64,000 bases of DNA from Schaalia odontolytica (GTDB lineage: Bacteria; Actinomycetota; Actinomycetes; Actinomycetales; Actinomycetaceae). The notes beneath the pieces are model-generated. The model searched no databases, had not been told where the DNA came from, and saw nothing but the letters and a program-made list of their open reading frames with translations. The stretch covers positions 186,001-250,000 of the forward strand of contig NZ_CP133472.1 of the NCBI RefSeq assembly GCF_031191545.1, read 5' to 3'. How positions within the stretch are numbered: the first letter of the stretch is position 1; every line of letters begins with the position of its first letter. Below are positions 32,053-41,250 of the stretch, one piece after another. The position numbers and the translations under genes were made by a program.

Positions 32053-33417
32053 ATGTTGCTTTTCAACGCAGTCGTGCTTTCCGTGATCGTCATGCTGGTC
32101 CTCAGCATCGCTCGCGTGCACGTCGTCATCTCACTCTTCGTCGCCTCCCTCGTGGGCGGACTCGTGGCCGGAATGGGCATTTCCGGCACCATGGTCGCAT
32201 TTCAGGACGGCCTGGCCGGAGGCGCGAAGATCGCTCTGTCCTATGCCCTGCTCGGCGCGTTCGCCATGTCGGTCGCCCACTCGGGTTTGCCTCGCCTCCT
32301 GGCGAACTGGATCATCAATAGGCTACGCAACGCCGATGATTCGAATTCGGCGCGCGTCGCCCGTTCCGCCAAGTGGGGCATCCTCGGCGGTGTCCTCGTC
32401 ATGGGCGTGATGAGCCAGAACCTCATTCCGATTCACATCGCCTTCATCCCGCTGCTGGTTCCCCCGCTCATCGGCGTCATGAACGAGCTGAAGATGGACC
32501 GACGCATGGTTGCCTGTGCGATCACTTTCGGCATCGTCACGACCTACATGTTCGTACCGATCGGTTTCGGTCGTATCTTCCTGCACGACATTCTCTACAA
32601 GAACATTGAGGATGCGGGTCTGCCCGTCGAGGGCGTCGTCAATCCGATGGCCGCCATGGCGATCCCCGCCCTGTCGATGGCGGTGGGTTGCTTCATCGCC
32701 CTGTTCGTCTCCTACCGCAAGCCGCGCGAGTACGAGCAGCGCGAGACCGAGTTCAGCACGGGCGATGATAAGCCGATCAGCATGGTGAAGGTGTGGGCGG
32801 CCGTCGTCGCCCTCATCGCCTGCTTCGTGATCCAGGCGGTCCTGACCAAGATGGACTCCGATGCCGACCCGCTGCTCGTGGGTGCTCTCGTGGGTCTGTG
32901 CCTCATGCTCGCCATGCGTGTCGTCCCGTGGCAGCAGGCCGACGACGTGTTCAGCGGCGGCATGAAGATGATGAGCCTCATCGGCCTCATCATGATCACC
33001 GCGCAGGGTTACGCCTCCGTCCTGAAGGCCTCGGGTCAGATCGAGCCTCTCGTCCAGCAGACCTCCGCGATGTTTAACGGTTCGAAGGCGCTGGCCGCCA
33101 TGATCATGCTTGTTGTCGGCCTGATCATCACGATGGGCATCGGCTCGTCCTTCTCGACCCTGCCGATCATTTCGGCGATCTACGTGCCTCTGTGCGTGGC
33201 GCTGGGCTTCTCCCCCGTCGCTACCGTCGCAATCATCGGTACCGCTGGTGCTCTGGGCGACGCAGGTTCGCCCGCATCCGACTCCACGCTTGGCCCGACA
33301 GCCGGTCTGAGCGTGGACGGTCAGCACGACCACATGCGCGACACGGTCATCCCGGAATTCATCCACTACAACATCCCGCTGTTGGTCGGCGGGTGGATCG
33401 CCGCGATGGTCCTGTAA
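32053..33417 (+). CDS. Na+/H+ antiporter family permease (YuiF/NhaC-like)
   Basis: A 454-residue membrane protein with about 11-12 hydrophobic segments, starting MLLFNAVVLSVIVMLVLSI. The C-terminal block GALGDAGSPASDSTLGPTAG followed by DGQHDHMRDTVIPEFIHYNIP is characteristic of the YuiF-like branch of the ion transporter superfamily. Members are annotated as Na+/H+ antiporters, but some relatives carry amino acids, so the substrate is uncertain. AGGAAC lies 6 nt before the ATG. It is convergent with the peptide-importer operon across a shared terminator. Confidence 0.85.
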   Translation: MLLFNAVVLSVIVMLVLSIARVHVVISLFVASLVGGLVAGMGISGTMVAFQDGLAGGAKIALSYALLGAFAMSVAHSGLPRLLANWIINRLRNADDSNSARVARSAKWGILGGVLVMGVMSQNLIPIHIAFIPLLVPPLIGVMNELKMDRRMVACAITFGIVTTYMFVPIGFGRIFLHDILYKNIEDAGLPVEGVVNPMAAMAIPALSMAVGCFIALFVSYRKPREYEQRETEFSTGDDKPISMVKVWAAVVALIACFVIQAVLTKMDSDADPLLVGALVGLCLMLAMRVVPWQQADDVFSGGMKMMSLIGLIMITAQGYASVLKASGQIEPLVQQTSAMFNGSKALAAMIMLVVGLIITMGIGSSFSTLPIISAIYVPLCVALGFSPVATVAIIGTAGALGDAGSPASDSTLGPTAGLSVDGQHDHMRDTVIPEFIHYNIPLLVGGWIAAMVL

Positions 33418-33435
33418 GGGGCTCGCTCGTCATTC

Positions 33436-33485
33436 ACGAGGCCGGGGCTGGGGTGCACGAACACGTGACCCGGCCCCGGCATCGT
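33436..33485. terminator. Bidirectional terminator with ACGAGGCCGGGGC core
   Basis: ACGAGGCCGGGGC (33436-33448) pairs with GCCCCGGCATCGT (33473-33485), one mismatch. It lies between convergent genes and so can serve both strands. Confidence 0.8.
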
Positions 33486-33507
33486 TATACACCCGCGAGC
33501 GCGACGC

Positions 33508-34608
33508 TCACAGGTGCACGATGATGCAGGCTCTGGCGCGTTCTTCTTCCTCCCATTGAGCCGATTCCCAGAGCTGCTCGAGCGTGATTGCCTCCGACCA
33601 CGTTTCGACCCAGGTCTCGCCGAACTGCTCGTCGTTCCATGGATCGTGAATCAGTGCGTGCTCGCCGACGATCCCCCACACGTAGACCCAGTGGGGTGTT
33701 TGCTCCCCGTTGAGATCCGCAAGGTCAACGAGCACGATGACGCCATTTCCCCGCTGAACAGCGAAACGCAGATCCTCGAGGCCCAACGCGGCGATCCGGT
33801 CCCAAACCCCGAGTGCCCTGGCCTCGTCCACGTGCTGGTGGTGGATGGCGCGCCTGACCGCGGGGGACGCCGCGTGCGCGCGCGTCAGCCCAACGATCGG
33901 CCCCTCATGGGTGACGACTACCTCGACGCTCTGTCCGCGCCTGGCCAGAGCCGCCGCCAAGCCGTAGGGCCCAACCCCGAGCGAGTACGTCGATTCGCGC
34001 CACAGCTCCATCTCGTCACGCAGGCCGTGGCTGACCTCATGAGGGGCACCTCCGCTGGCGTGTGCGAGGGCCATGAGCGCACTGGCCGGGCCGCACGTGA
34101 AGTCGGTTTTCTGCCGCACATACGCGGGAATCGCCTCGGGACGAGCGTTCCACCGAACCCATCCGCGCACGCTGGCGTGCCCGTGGTCGGGGTCTTCCTC
34201 GATGGACAGCGGCGAGCCGACCACCCCTGCGGCAGTAAAGCCTCGGGAGCCAAGCGCCTTCTCGAAGACGGAGCCCTCATCGCGCGTCGCAGCCTTCGCA
34301 AGCGGGGCACCCGGAGCAGCATCGAGGACGGCCTGGATGAGAACCTCCCACGATTGAGCAGACTCGATGGCCCGTGCCCCGGCGTCGCCACCGTCCAGCA
34401 GACACGCATCCACGATCGTTCGGTGGGCCGAGGTCGCCCGGTGGGCTTCCAGGAGTGCGTGCCCGTTGAACGTCCACAGGGTCGCGGACATCGCCGGACC
34501 CATCGCTGCCCATCGCTCGGCCTGCGCGTCGGGAACACGAAGAGCCTTCAGCTGCTCGCGCACGTTATCGCCGGGCCGGATCGGGGTTGACGTCGGGGTG
34601 GTGCTCAT
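33508..34608 (-). CDS. C39-like cysteine peptidase at the end of a peptide-importer operon
   Basis: A 366-residue soluble protein. The papain-like C39 core begins near residue 163, with VRQKTDFTCGPASALM giving oxyanion Gln166 and nucleophile Cys172. TPHWVYVWGI gives His306 and LIHDPW gives Asp322, so the catalytic set looks complete. The N-terminal 150 residues have no recognised domain. There is no signal peptide or membrane span, so it acts in the cytoplasm. Its ATG overlaps the stop of the ABC ATPase (ATGA). It is a good candidate for processing an imported peptide; the substrate is not known. Confidence 0.75.
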   Translation of the reverse strand: MSTTPTSTPIRPGDNVREQLKALRVPDAQAERWAAMGPAMSATLWTFNGHALLEAHRATSAHRTIVDACLLDGGDAGARAIESAQSWEVLIQAVLDAAPGAPLAKAATRDEGSVFEKALGSRGFTAAGVVGSPLSIEEDPDHGHASVRGWVRWNARPEAIPAYVRQKTDFTCGPASALMALAHASGGAPHEVSHGLRDEMELWRESTYSLGVGPYGLAAALARRGQSVEVVVTHEGPIVGLTRAHAASPAVRRAIHHQHVDEARALGVWDRIAALGLEDLRFAVQRGNGVIVLVDLADLNGEQTPHWVYVWGIVGEHALIHDPWNDEQFGETWVETWSEAITLEQLWESAQWEEEERARACIIVHL

Positions 34609-36161
34609 ACGGCCTCCATGTCTCGACCGGGCACGGCGCTCAGGAGCTGAACCGTGTATTCCTCGGAAGGACTGTGCAGGATCTCTTCAGTCGGGCCTTC
34701 CTCCACGACGAGGCCGTCTTTCATGATGACCAGGCGGTCGCACATCGCGCGCGCCACCACCAGGTCGTGGGTGATGAACACGAGAGCGAATCCCCGCTCC
34801 GCCTGCAGGCGCATCAGCAGGTCGAGGATGGATGCCTGAACGGACACGTCGAGGGCCGAGACTGCCTCGTCCGCGATGAGGACGCTCGGAAGTGTTGCCA
34901 GCGCACGCGCAATCGCCACCCGCTGGCGCTCGCCACCAGAGAGGCGGGAGGGGCGATGCTTCGCGTACTCTGCCGGGAGTTCGACTGCGGTGAGCAGGTC
35001 GGTGACGTCACTGGCCGGGCGACCCGCGACGGAGGCTGCTTCGGCGAGCGTCTGCCCGATGGTTCGCGCAGGGTTGAGGGCCGAATACGGGTTCTGGAAG
35101 ACGATGCCGACGGCCGGTCCCCGATCGGCTTGCGCGTTGACGCGGACCGTTCCAGAGTCGGCGTGTTCCAGCCCGATGATGATGCGCGCGAGTGTCGTCT
35201 TACCAGACCCGGATTCTCCGACGATGCCGATGGATTCTCCCCGCGCGATGTCCAGGGACACATCCATGAGGGCAATGTGCGAGTCCTTACGAGATCGAAA
35301 TACCTTCGTGAGGTCGCGAACCTCGACGATCGTTTCTACGCCGTCGGACGTGGACTTGCCTTCGCGCGGGTTGGGACCATCGATCCGGGGTTCGGCGTCC
35401 GCCAGGCGTTTCGTGTACTCGTGCACAGGCGAGGTCAAGACCTCATTGACCGGTCCTTCTTCGACGATCTGACCGTCTTTCATGACGATGACGTCGTCGC
35501 CAAACTGACGCGCGAGCGCCAGGTCGTGGGTGACGAGCACGAGCGCCATGTCATGCTCATTGCGCAGGCGCGTCAGCAGCGTCAGGATGTCGCGCTGGGT
35601 GGTAACATCCAGGGCCGTCGTCGGTTCGTCGGCGATGAGGACGCGCGGCTCAGAGTCGAGGGCTGCCGCGATGGCGACGCGCTGGCGCATTCCGCCCGAC
35701 AGTTCGTGGGGGTACGAGCGAGCGACACGTGCGTCCAGGCCGACGTCATCGAGAAGTGAGCGTGCGCGCTGGGCTCGCTCTAAGCGCCTGCCGGTGCGCG
35801 CAGCGGTGATTTGCTCACCGCACGGCAGCGTCGGTGCCAGCGAGGTGAAGGGATCCTGCGGGAGCCAGACGATGCCACCACCACGTTGCTTCTTCAAACG
35901 CCCCTGGTCCGCCACCAGGTCGTAGGCTTCCCCGCCCAGCGACACCGTGCCGCTGGGAGAGAGGGCCGAAGGTGTGAGAGCGCAGAGCGTGCGCGCGAGC
36001 ATCGACTTTCCCGCACCGGACTCACCCACGATGACGAGGGTGCGCCCGGAGCGGGCGTTCACGCTTACGTCGTCGACGATCACTCGCCCACAGCGGTCGG
36101 TGACGCTCACATGCGAGGCCACGAGGCCGTCGCCGCTGTCACGTATCGTCGCGGTACTCAT
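34605..36161 (-). CDS. Peptide ABC importer, fused dual ATPase (DppD-DppF type)
   Basis: A 518-residue protein with two complete NBDs. The first has GESGAGKSMLAR, signature LSGGMRQRVAIA and Walker B LIADEPTTALD. The second has [25 protein letters not shown] and LIADEAVSALD. Both halves end in oligopeptide-transporter regions (ILHSPSEEYTVQLL and VLTSPVHEYTKRL). The fusion replaces separate DppD and DppF. It is coupled by 4-bp overlaps to the permease upstream and the C39-like peptidase downstream. Confidence 0.95.
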   Translation of the reverse strand: MSTATIRDSGDGLVASHVSVTDRCGRVIVDDVSVNARSGRTLVIVGESGAGKSMLARTLCALTPSALSPSGTVSLGGEAYDLVADQGRLKKQRGGGIVWLPQDPFTSLAPTLPCGEQITAARTGRRLERAQRARSLLDDVGLDARVARSYPHELSGGMRQRVAIAAALDSEPRVLIADEPTTALDVTTQRDILTLLTRLRNEHDMALVLVTHDLALARQFGDDVIVMKDGQIVEEGPVNEVLTSPVHEYTKRLADAEPRIDGPNPREGKSTSDGVETIVEVRDLTKVFRSRKDSHIALMDVSLDIARGESIGIVGESGSGKTTLARIIIGLEHADSGTVRVNAQADRGPAVGIVFQNPYSALNPARTIGQTLAEAASVAGRPASDVTDLLTAVELPAEYAKHRPSRLSGGERQRVAIARALATLPSVLIADEAVSALDVSVQASILDLLMRLQAERGFALVFITHDLVVARAMCDRLVIMKDGLVVEEGPTEEILHSPSEEYTVQLLSAVPGRDMEAV

Positions 36162-37015
36162 AGGTCACGCTCCTTGTGGTCGGCAAACCAGTCACCCGCA
36201 ATGTTGATCGCTGTGGCCGTGACGATGATGGCGAGGCCTGCGGTCACAGACGCGGCGGGGTTTTGAGAGAGGAGGACTCGTCCGTCAGCGAGCTGGCGCC
36301 CCCAGTCGGCATCCTGCGCCCCGACGCCGAGGCCCAGGTAGGACAGGCCGGACAGGGACACGAGCGCGAACGCGATGTTGACAAAGAGGTTCGCCCACAC
36401 GATCGGCGTGATGTTCGGCAGGATATGCACCGCGAGGATGCGCGGACCCGATAGGCCCAGGACGCGCGTGGCCTCGATGTAAGGCTGGGGCTTTTGCGCG
36501 AGCGTGGCCGAACGGATCATACGGACGTCGGAGGGAGCAAACAGCACGATGAGGACCCCGACCGTCACCCAGTAGCTACCTCCGATCACACCGGCGACGA
36601 CGATCGCGAGGAGCGTGACGGGAAGCGACAGGAGCACCTCACAGGAGCGAGACACGCAAGCGTCCCACAGCCCGCCGCGCCAGGCCGCGCTCATCCCAAA
36701 GATCAGACCGGCGACCATTGACCCGACGGCGATGACAATCGGGCCAACGATCGCTGAGCGCGCGCCGGCGACCGTCAAGGCGAGAACATCACGTCCGACC
36801 TTGTCCGTGCCCAGAAGGTGTCCGGCGGTGCCCGCCGGGCTCACGCCGAGCGCCAGGTTCTGGTCCAGCGCGCCGGGAACCAGCACCGACGGGAAGACGA
36901 CGCAGATCGCGACCACGACAAGCACCGCCACGGACAGGACCACCGAGCCGGGGATCTTGCGCGTGGAGGAGCCTATGCCTCGTCCCAGGGCGCGCGGAGA
37001 AAACGACAACGCCAT
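36158..37015 (-). CDS. Peptide ABC importer permease (DppC-like)
   Basis: A 285-residue inner-membrane permease. Hydrophobic segments include VVLSVAVLVVVAICVVFPSV and AIVGPIVIAVGSMVAGLIFG. The ATPase-contact EAA loop is EATRVLGLSGPRILAVHILP, and HLLGTDKVGRDVLA is typical of DppC/OppC. The ATG at 37015 shares one base with the stop of the DppB-like gene (TGATG). Confidence 0.94.
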   Translation of the reverse strand: MALSFSPRALGRGIGSSTRKIPGSVVLSVAVLVVVAICVVFPSVLVPGALDQNLALGVSPAGTAGHLLGTDKVGRDVLALTVAGARSAIVGPIVIAVGSMVAGLIFGMSAAWRGGLWDACVSRSCEVLLSLPVTLLAIVVAGVIGGSYWVTVGVLIVLFAPSDVRMIRSATLAQKPQPYIEATRVLGLSGPRILAVHILPNITPIVWANLFVNIAFALVSLSGLSYLGLGVGAQDADWGRQLADGRVLLSQNPAASVTAGLAIIVTATAINIAGDWFADHKERDL

Positions 37016-37965
37016 CAGGCTCCCCTCCCCGCGCCAATCGTCTGACGCGGATCGACAGCGAAGGCGACGACATCGACGATCAAGGTAACGACGATGATGA
37101 CGAAAGCGACGAGCAGCGCGATGGCCTGCACAACGGGAACGTCCTTGTAGGTGATGGAGTCCGCGAGGAGCTGTCCGAGGCCGGGCAGGGAGAATGCCTC
37201 TTCGACGAGCACCGTGGACCCAAAGAGCGTCCCGAGGATCAGGCCAGCGGATGTGATGATCGGTAGGGCCGCTCCCCGCACGTACATCGCCGTGACGCGT
37301 CTGCTCGGCACTCCGCGCGAGCGCGCGAAGGTCACGTAGTCCTGGCCAAGCTCGGCGCCGACGGCCGCGCGGGTGATGCGTACGAGCATCGCACCGATTC
37401 CGGTCGCGAGGGCGATGGAGGGCAGGGTGAGGTGCCACAGGGTGTCGGCGAGGCCCGCGCCTTCGCCAAAGACGGGGAACCATCCGAGCATGAGCCCGAA
37501 GACGTACAGCAGCACGAGGCCGAGAGCGAATCCGGGTGCGGACACACCGACAACCGACCATCCGACGATCGTGCGGTCGACCCACGTTCCTCTGCGCCGT
37601 GCGGCAGCGATCCCCAAGGGGACACCGACGGCGACGGCGAGGATGAATGCGCCGATAGTGAGCCAGGCGGTGAGTGACACGCGCGAGGCGAGCACGTCGG
37701 TCACGGGCGTTGCGGAACGTACCGAGTCCCCGAAGTCGCCGGTAACGGCGCGAGTCAGCCAGTGCCAGTAGCGCACAACCAGGGGTTCATCCAGACCGTA
37801 ACGCGCGGTCACGGCCTGGCGCACCTCGGGGGTCAGTCGCCTCGTGCCCACCAGAATCTTCACGGGGTCTCCGGGTACGAGATACAGGAGTGAGAAGACC
37901 ACGAAGGACAGGAGGGTGAGCACCGCTGCCGCGCCGGCGAGGCGACGGAGTATGTAGCGCAGCAT
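37015..37965 (-). CDS. Peptide ABC importer permease (DppB-like)
   Basis: A 316-residue permease with six predicted membrane segments, from ILRRLAGAAAVLTLLSFVVF onward. GDPVKILVG at the N-terminus and the EAA region FARSRGVPSRRVTAMYVRGA identify it as the DppB/OppB partner. The start codon follows the binding-protein stop with no gap. Confidence 0.95.
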   Translation of the reverse strand: MLRYILRRLAGAAAVLTLLSFVVFSLLYLVPGDPVKILVGTRRLTPEVRQAVTARYGLDEPLVVRYWHWLTRAVTGDFGDSVRSATPVTDVLASRVSLTAWLTIGAFILAVAVGVPLGIAAARRRGTWVDRTIVGWSVVGVSAPGFALGLVLLYVFGLMLGWFPVFGEGAGLADTLWHLTLPSIALATGIGAMLVRITRAAVGAELGQDYVTFARSRGVPSRRVTAMYVRGAALPIITSAGLILGTLFGSTVLVEEAFSLPGLGQLLADSITYKDVPVVQAIALLVAFVIIVVTLIVDVVAFAVDPRQTIGAGRGA

Positions 37966-39555
37966 CTACTTGGCCAGCTCCAGGGAGGAGGCCCATGGGG
38001 TCATGAAGAAGTAGGGCGTGTACTCCGTCGGGGTGACGCGCGAGGAGAAGGCAGTCGAGGTCTTGCCCCACCACAGCGGCGAGTAGATCGTATTCTCCTG
38101 AGCGATGCGCTCCGCCTCGACGATGTCAGCGACGCGTTTGCTCGGGTCGGTCTGGGCGGCCTGGGAGGCGATCAGTCCGTGGACCTGCGCGTTGTCGTAG
38201 CGCGCGGGATTATCGGGGCCGAGGAGCCACCCGGCCACCTCGCCCGGGTCGCCGGTCGTGGAAGTGTAGCTCATGTAGGACAGGCCGTAGGTGCCGCTGC
38301 CAACCTCGGAGATCCACTCTTCGATGGGCTTGGAGGTGACGGTGAGGTTGATGCCGATCTGCTTGAGGTTGTCGGCGATCGCGAGGGCGGCGGATCCCAG
38401 GTCCGGGATCGACGAGGGATAGGTCAGCTCGGCGTCGAAGCCACCGGGGACCTTGGACTGGGCGAGTTCGGCGCGCGCGGCGTCCAGGTCGAAGGAGTCG
38501 ATGGGCAGGCCCGCCTGGGTGTCCGCAGCTGCCAGCTCGCCGATCTCGCTGCCCAGCTGGTCTGGCGGCTCGATGCCCATCGCTGCCGTTGCCTGTCCCT
38601 TGAGGATCGAGGAGACGATGGTGGAGCGGTCGACCGCGTGGGCAACAGCCTTGCGCACGTGGATATCGTCGAAGGGCTCGACGTTTTGATCGAACGTGAG
38701 GCCCACGTAGGAGCGGTCCGACTCGGTCAGGACACTCACGCCGCCTATGCCCTGGAACTGCGACACCTGGTCGATGGGCAGCTGGGTGGCGACATCGATC
38801 GTCCCGTTCTTTTGCGCGAGGAAGCGCGCGTTCTCGTCAGAAAAGAAGTCGAACTCGATGGTCTGAGCGGGCGTGTCCCCGCCCCACCATGTGCCACTCT
38901 TTTCGAAGACGGCCTTGGAGTCGGGCTGGAAGGACACGGCCTTGTAGGGGCCTGTTCCCATGATGAGGTCCGCGGAGGACCCGTAGGAGGCGGCCGCCTC
39001 GTAGAAGGACTTTTCGGTGATCCACAGTCCGCCGTTCGCGGTCACGGTCCAACCGAAGTTGACGGCGGGTGCGGGCAGCGTAATCGTGATCTGGTTGTCG
39101 CCGCTTTGCTCGGCCTGGACGCCCGCGGGCCAGTAGACCGCGGAGGACGGGGACTTGTCGGGATCCTTGGCGATGTCGATCGAGAAAAGGACATCGTCGA
39201 TAGTGACGGGGTTCCCGTCCTGGAACAGGGCGTCGGGGCGGATGTCGAACACCCAGGTCTGGGCGTCGTCGGTGTGATAAGCGGACGCAATCGCGGGGAT
39301 CAGCTGACCGTCCTTGCCCACGGCGAGGAGGCCTTCGGAGACGACCTGCGCGACATAGTAGTTGATGATGCCGGTTTCGTGGGCGGTGTCCAGCGTGGAC
39401 AGGGAGCCCGGCAGACCCACCGCGATCGTTCCCTCGCGGGACGCCGACTTGGCCGCGCCTCCAGCGGATGGGGCGCAGGACGCCAGGGTCGCACACATCA
39501 TGGCAGCGACGGAGGCGAGGGTGGCTGCTGTTCGTGGGATGCGTGCGATGTGCAT
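37966..39555 (-). CDS. Peptide-binding lipoprotein (SBP family 5)
   Basis: A 529-residue substrate-binding lipoprotein. A signal peptide ends in lipobox LASC (Cys27 lipidated). Family-5 markers are PAIASAYHTDDAQTWVFDIR, DALFQDGNPVTIDDVLFSID, MGTGPYK and FDDIHVRKAVAHAVDR. It delivers peptides or similar ligands to the permease encoded downstream and heads the five-gene operon; AAGGAGAC lies 7 nt upstream of the ATG. The specificity (di-, oligopeptide or other) cannot be read from sequence. Confidence 0.94.
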   Translation of the reverse strand: MHIARIPRTAATLASVAAMMCATLASCAPSAGGAAKSASREGTIAVGLPGSLSTLDTAHETGIINYYVAQVVSEGLLAVGKDGQLIPAIASAYHTDDAQTWVFDIRPDALFQDGNPVTIDDVLFSIDIAKDPDKSPSSAVYWPAGVQAEQSGDNQITITLPAPAVNFGWTVTANGGLWITEKSFYEAAASYGSSADLIMGTGPYKAVSFQPDSKAVFEKSGTWWGGDTPAQTIEFDFFSDENARFLAQKNGTIDVATQLPIDQVSQFQGIGGVSVLTESDRSYVGLTFDQNVEPFDDIHVRKAVAHAVDRSTIVSSILKGQATAAMGIEPPDQLGSEIGELAAADTQAGLPIDSFDLDAARAELAQSKVPGGFDAELTYPSSIPDLGSAALAIADNLKQIGINLTVTSKPIEEWISEVGSGTYGLSYMSYTSTTGDPGEVAGWLLGPDNPARYDNAQVHGLIASQAAQTDPSKRVADIVEAERIAQENTIYSPLWWGKTSTAFSSRVTPTEYTPYFFMTPWASSLELAK

Positions 39556-39672
39556 CGGTGTCTCCTTGCTTTGGGTAGTGGCGGTAGTGCCGACATCTAC
39601 GGTATGTACAGGAGAAACGGGTCGAGAAGGATCATCGTCAGGCGGTCATTTGTAACACCGGTTGATTATGTG

Positions 39673-41028
39673 TCACACATGTGTCAGGTAGGTGGTCACG
39701 ACCTCGTGCAGGACCTCCGCGGTCGCACGCACGTCGGCCAGGGCGATGTGTTCGTCGTGCGCGTGCAGCTGGGAGTAAACCTGTCCCAGGCTTGCCCCGC
39801 TGTCCACGGCTCCAAAGCCGTACCCGATGCCCCCGCGCCTGCGGGCAACGCGCAGGTCGGATCCGCCGGGGAAGAGGATGGGAACGACTGCCACCCGCGG
39901 GTAACGCTTTGCCAGAGCCGCTTCGATCGCCCGGTACAGGTCGGTGTCGATCGACGAGGCCGTGGCTGCCTCACTCAGGAGCCGCTCGATACTCACGTGC
40001 TCGGCGAGATCGCCGAGGGCCGCCGTGATGGCGGCATCCACGTCGTCGTCATCGACGCCCGGCAGCGTGCGGATGTCCAGCTCAAGAATGGCGTGGGAGG
40101 GCATGACGTTGATGGGCCCACCCGAGCGGGCGACCGTCTGGGCGACGGTCACGTGGGAGATCGCGTGTGCGAAGGCAGCCAGGTCACCGAACTCCGAGTA
40201 GTCGCCCTCGTAGGTGCCGTTGATGAGCCTGTTTTCGGTCGTTTCATCGAACTCGAAGGCGCGCACAAAGGATGCCCAGGCTTCGTCCTTCGCGGCGGGC
40301 CAGCGGGCACCGGACAGGGCCGCGCTCACCTGGGCGAGCCGCTCGACGGCGCTCGTGCGCCCCAACGGGACCGAGCCGTGGCCCGCGTCGCCGCGGATGT
40401 GCAGGCGGCGCTGGGCGGCCCCCTTTTCGCCGACGACCACGACGACGTTGTCGCCTCCGCGGCGCCCGCGAATGTGCGCCCCTCCCATTTCGGACAGGGC
40501 CGCGTCCCACGGGACGGCGTCCGGCCTGTGCTCGCCGATCCACGGGACGCCGAGACCTCCTCGGGCTTCCTCGTCTGCAGCGGCCACGAACACCAGGGAG
40601 CGCGCGGGCGGATGACCGTTCTGGGCGCAGCGCGCGACCTCGCGGGTCACGACGGCCATCGCGGCGGTCAGGTGGAGCATGTCGACCGTGCCGCGTCCCC
40701 ACATGACGTCGTCCTCGATCTGCGCGCCGAAAGGCTCGCGCGTCCACTTGCTCTCGTCCACGGGCACAACATCCGTGTGACCGAGGAGGGTCAGTGGCGT
40801 GCCGGCGCTGCGCGGATCCGCGCCCTCGACCGTGACCACGAGGGAGGTGCGCCCCGGGTGCGGGGTGATCCGCTCGATCGACACGGGCAGGCCCTCGAAG
40901 AACTCCTCGAGGAGGTCGGCGGCGCGCTCCTCTCCGCCCGAATCGGCGGTCAGGTCGTTGACGCAGCCGAGGCGCACCAGGCACCCCAACAGGTCGACGG
41001 TCTGCTCACCCAGCGATTGCGCGCTCAT
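39673..41028 (-). CDS. M20 family metallopeptidase
   Basis: A 451-residue zinc peptidase of the ArgE/DapE/ACY1 superfamily. Metal and catalytic residues are visible in LLGHTDVVPV, MWGRGTVDML, AADEEARGGLG and the C-terminal HDEHI. The dimerisation domain lies in the middle (LHIRGDAGHGSVPLG). The start at 41028 is preceded by AAGGGGAG. It lies 117 bp upstream of the peptide-binding lipoprotein on the same strand, consistent with hydrolysis of imported peptides, though it may also be transcribed on its own. Confidence 0.9.
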   Translation of the reverse strand: MSAQSLGEQTVDLLGCLVRLGCVNDLTADSGGEERAADLLEEFFEGLPVSIERITPHPGRTSLVVTVEGADPRSAGTPLTLLGHTDVVPVDESKWTREPFGAQIEDDVMWGRGTVDMLHLTAAMAVVTREVARCAQNGHPPARSLVFVAAADEEARGGLGVPWIGEHRPDAVPWDAALSEMGGAHIRGRRGGDNVVVVVGEKGAAQRRLHIRGDAGHGSVPLGRTSAVERLAQVSAALSGARWPAAKDEAWASFVRAFEFDETTENRLINGTYEGDYSEFGDLAAFAHAISHVTVAQTVARSGGPINVMPSHAILELDIRTLPGVDDDDVDAAITAALGDLAEHVSIERLLSEAATASSIDTDLYRAIEAALAKRYPRVAVVPILFPGGSDLRVARRRGGIGYGFGAVDSGASLGQVYSQLHAHDEHIALADVRATAEVLHEVVTTYLTHV

Positions 41029-41250
41029 GTTCTCCCCTTCCGCGCGGGGGGGCCTCGTCCCGGCTCCCCTGCCTGACACCACGGTATCCCCACGCGCTCG
41101 CGTTCACCCGAGCTCGCCACTAGAGGAGCTTTTGTAACGGCGCGTGTGAGCAACCGGTGCCCCGCGCCTCGGCGCTGCGTTGGACCGCAATGGCCGGGGA
41201 AAAGTACCCTAGTGGGGCAAACAGTCCACGACTCGGATGGAGATAACTCA

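Noticed and set aside
38179-41076. A 965-codon plus-strand open frame
   Set aside because: It is antisense to the peptide-binding lipoprotein and M20 peptidase, both of which have clear family motifs; long antisense frames are common in high-GC DNA.
41090-41250. T-box riboswitch upstream of valS
   Set aside because: GTTGGACCGC only loosely resembles a T-box sequence, and no specifier loop or antiterminator arrangement could be traced.
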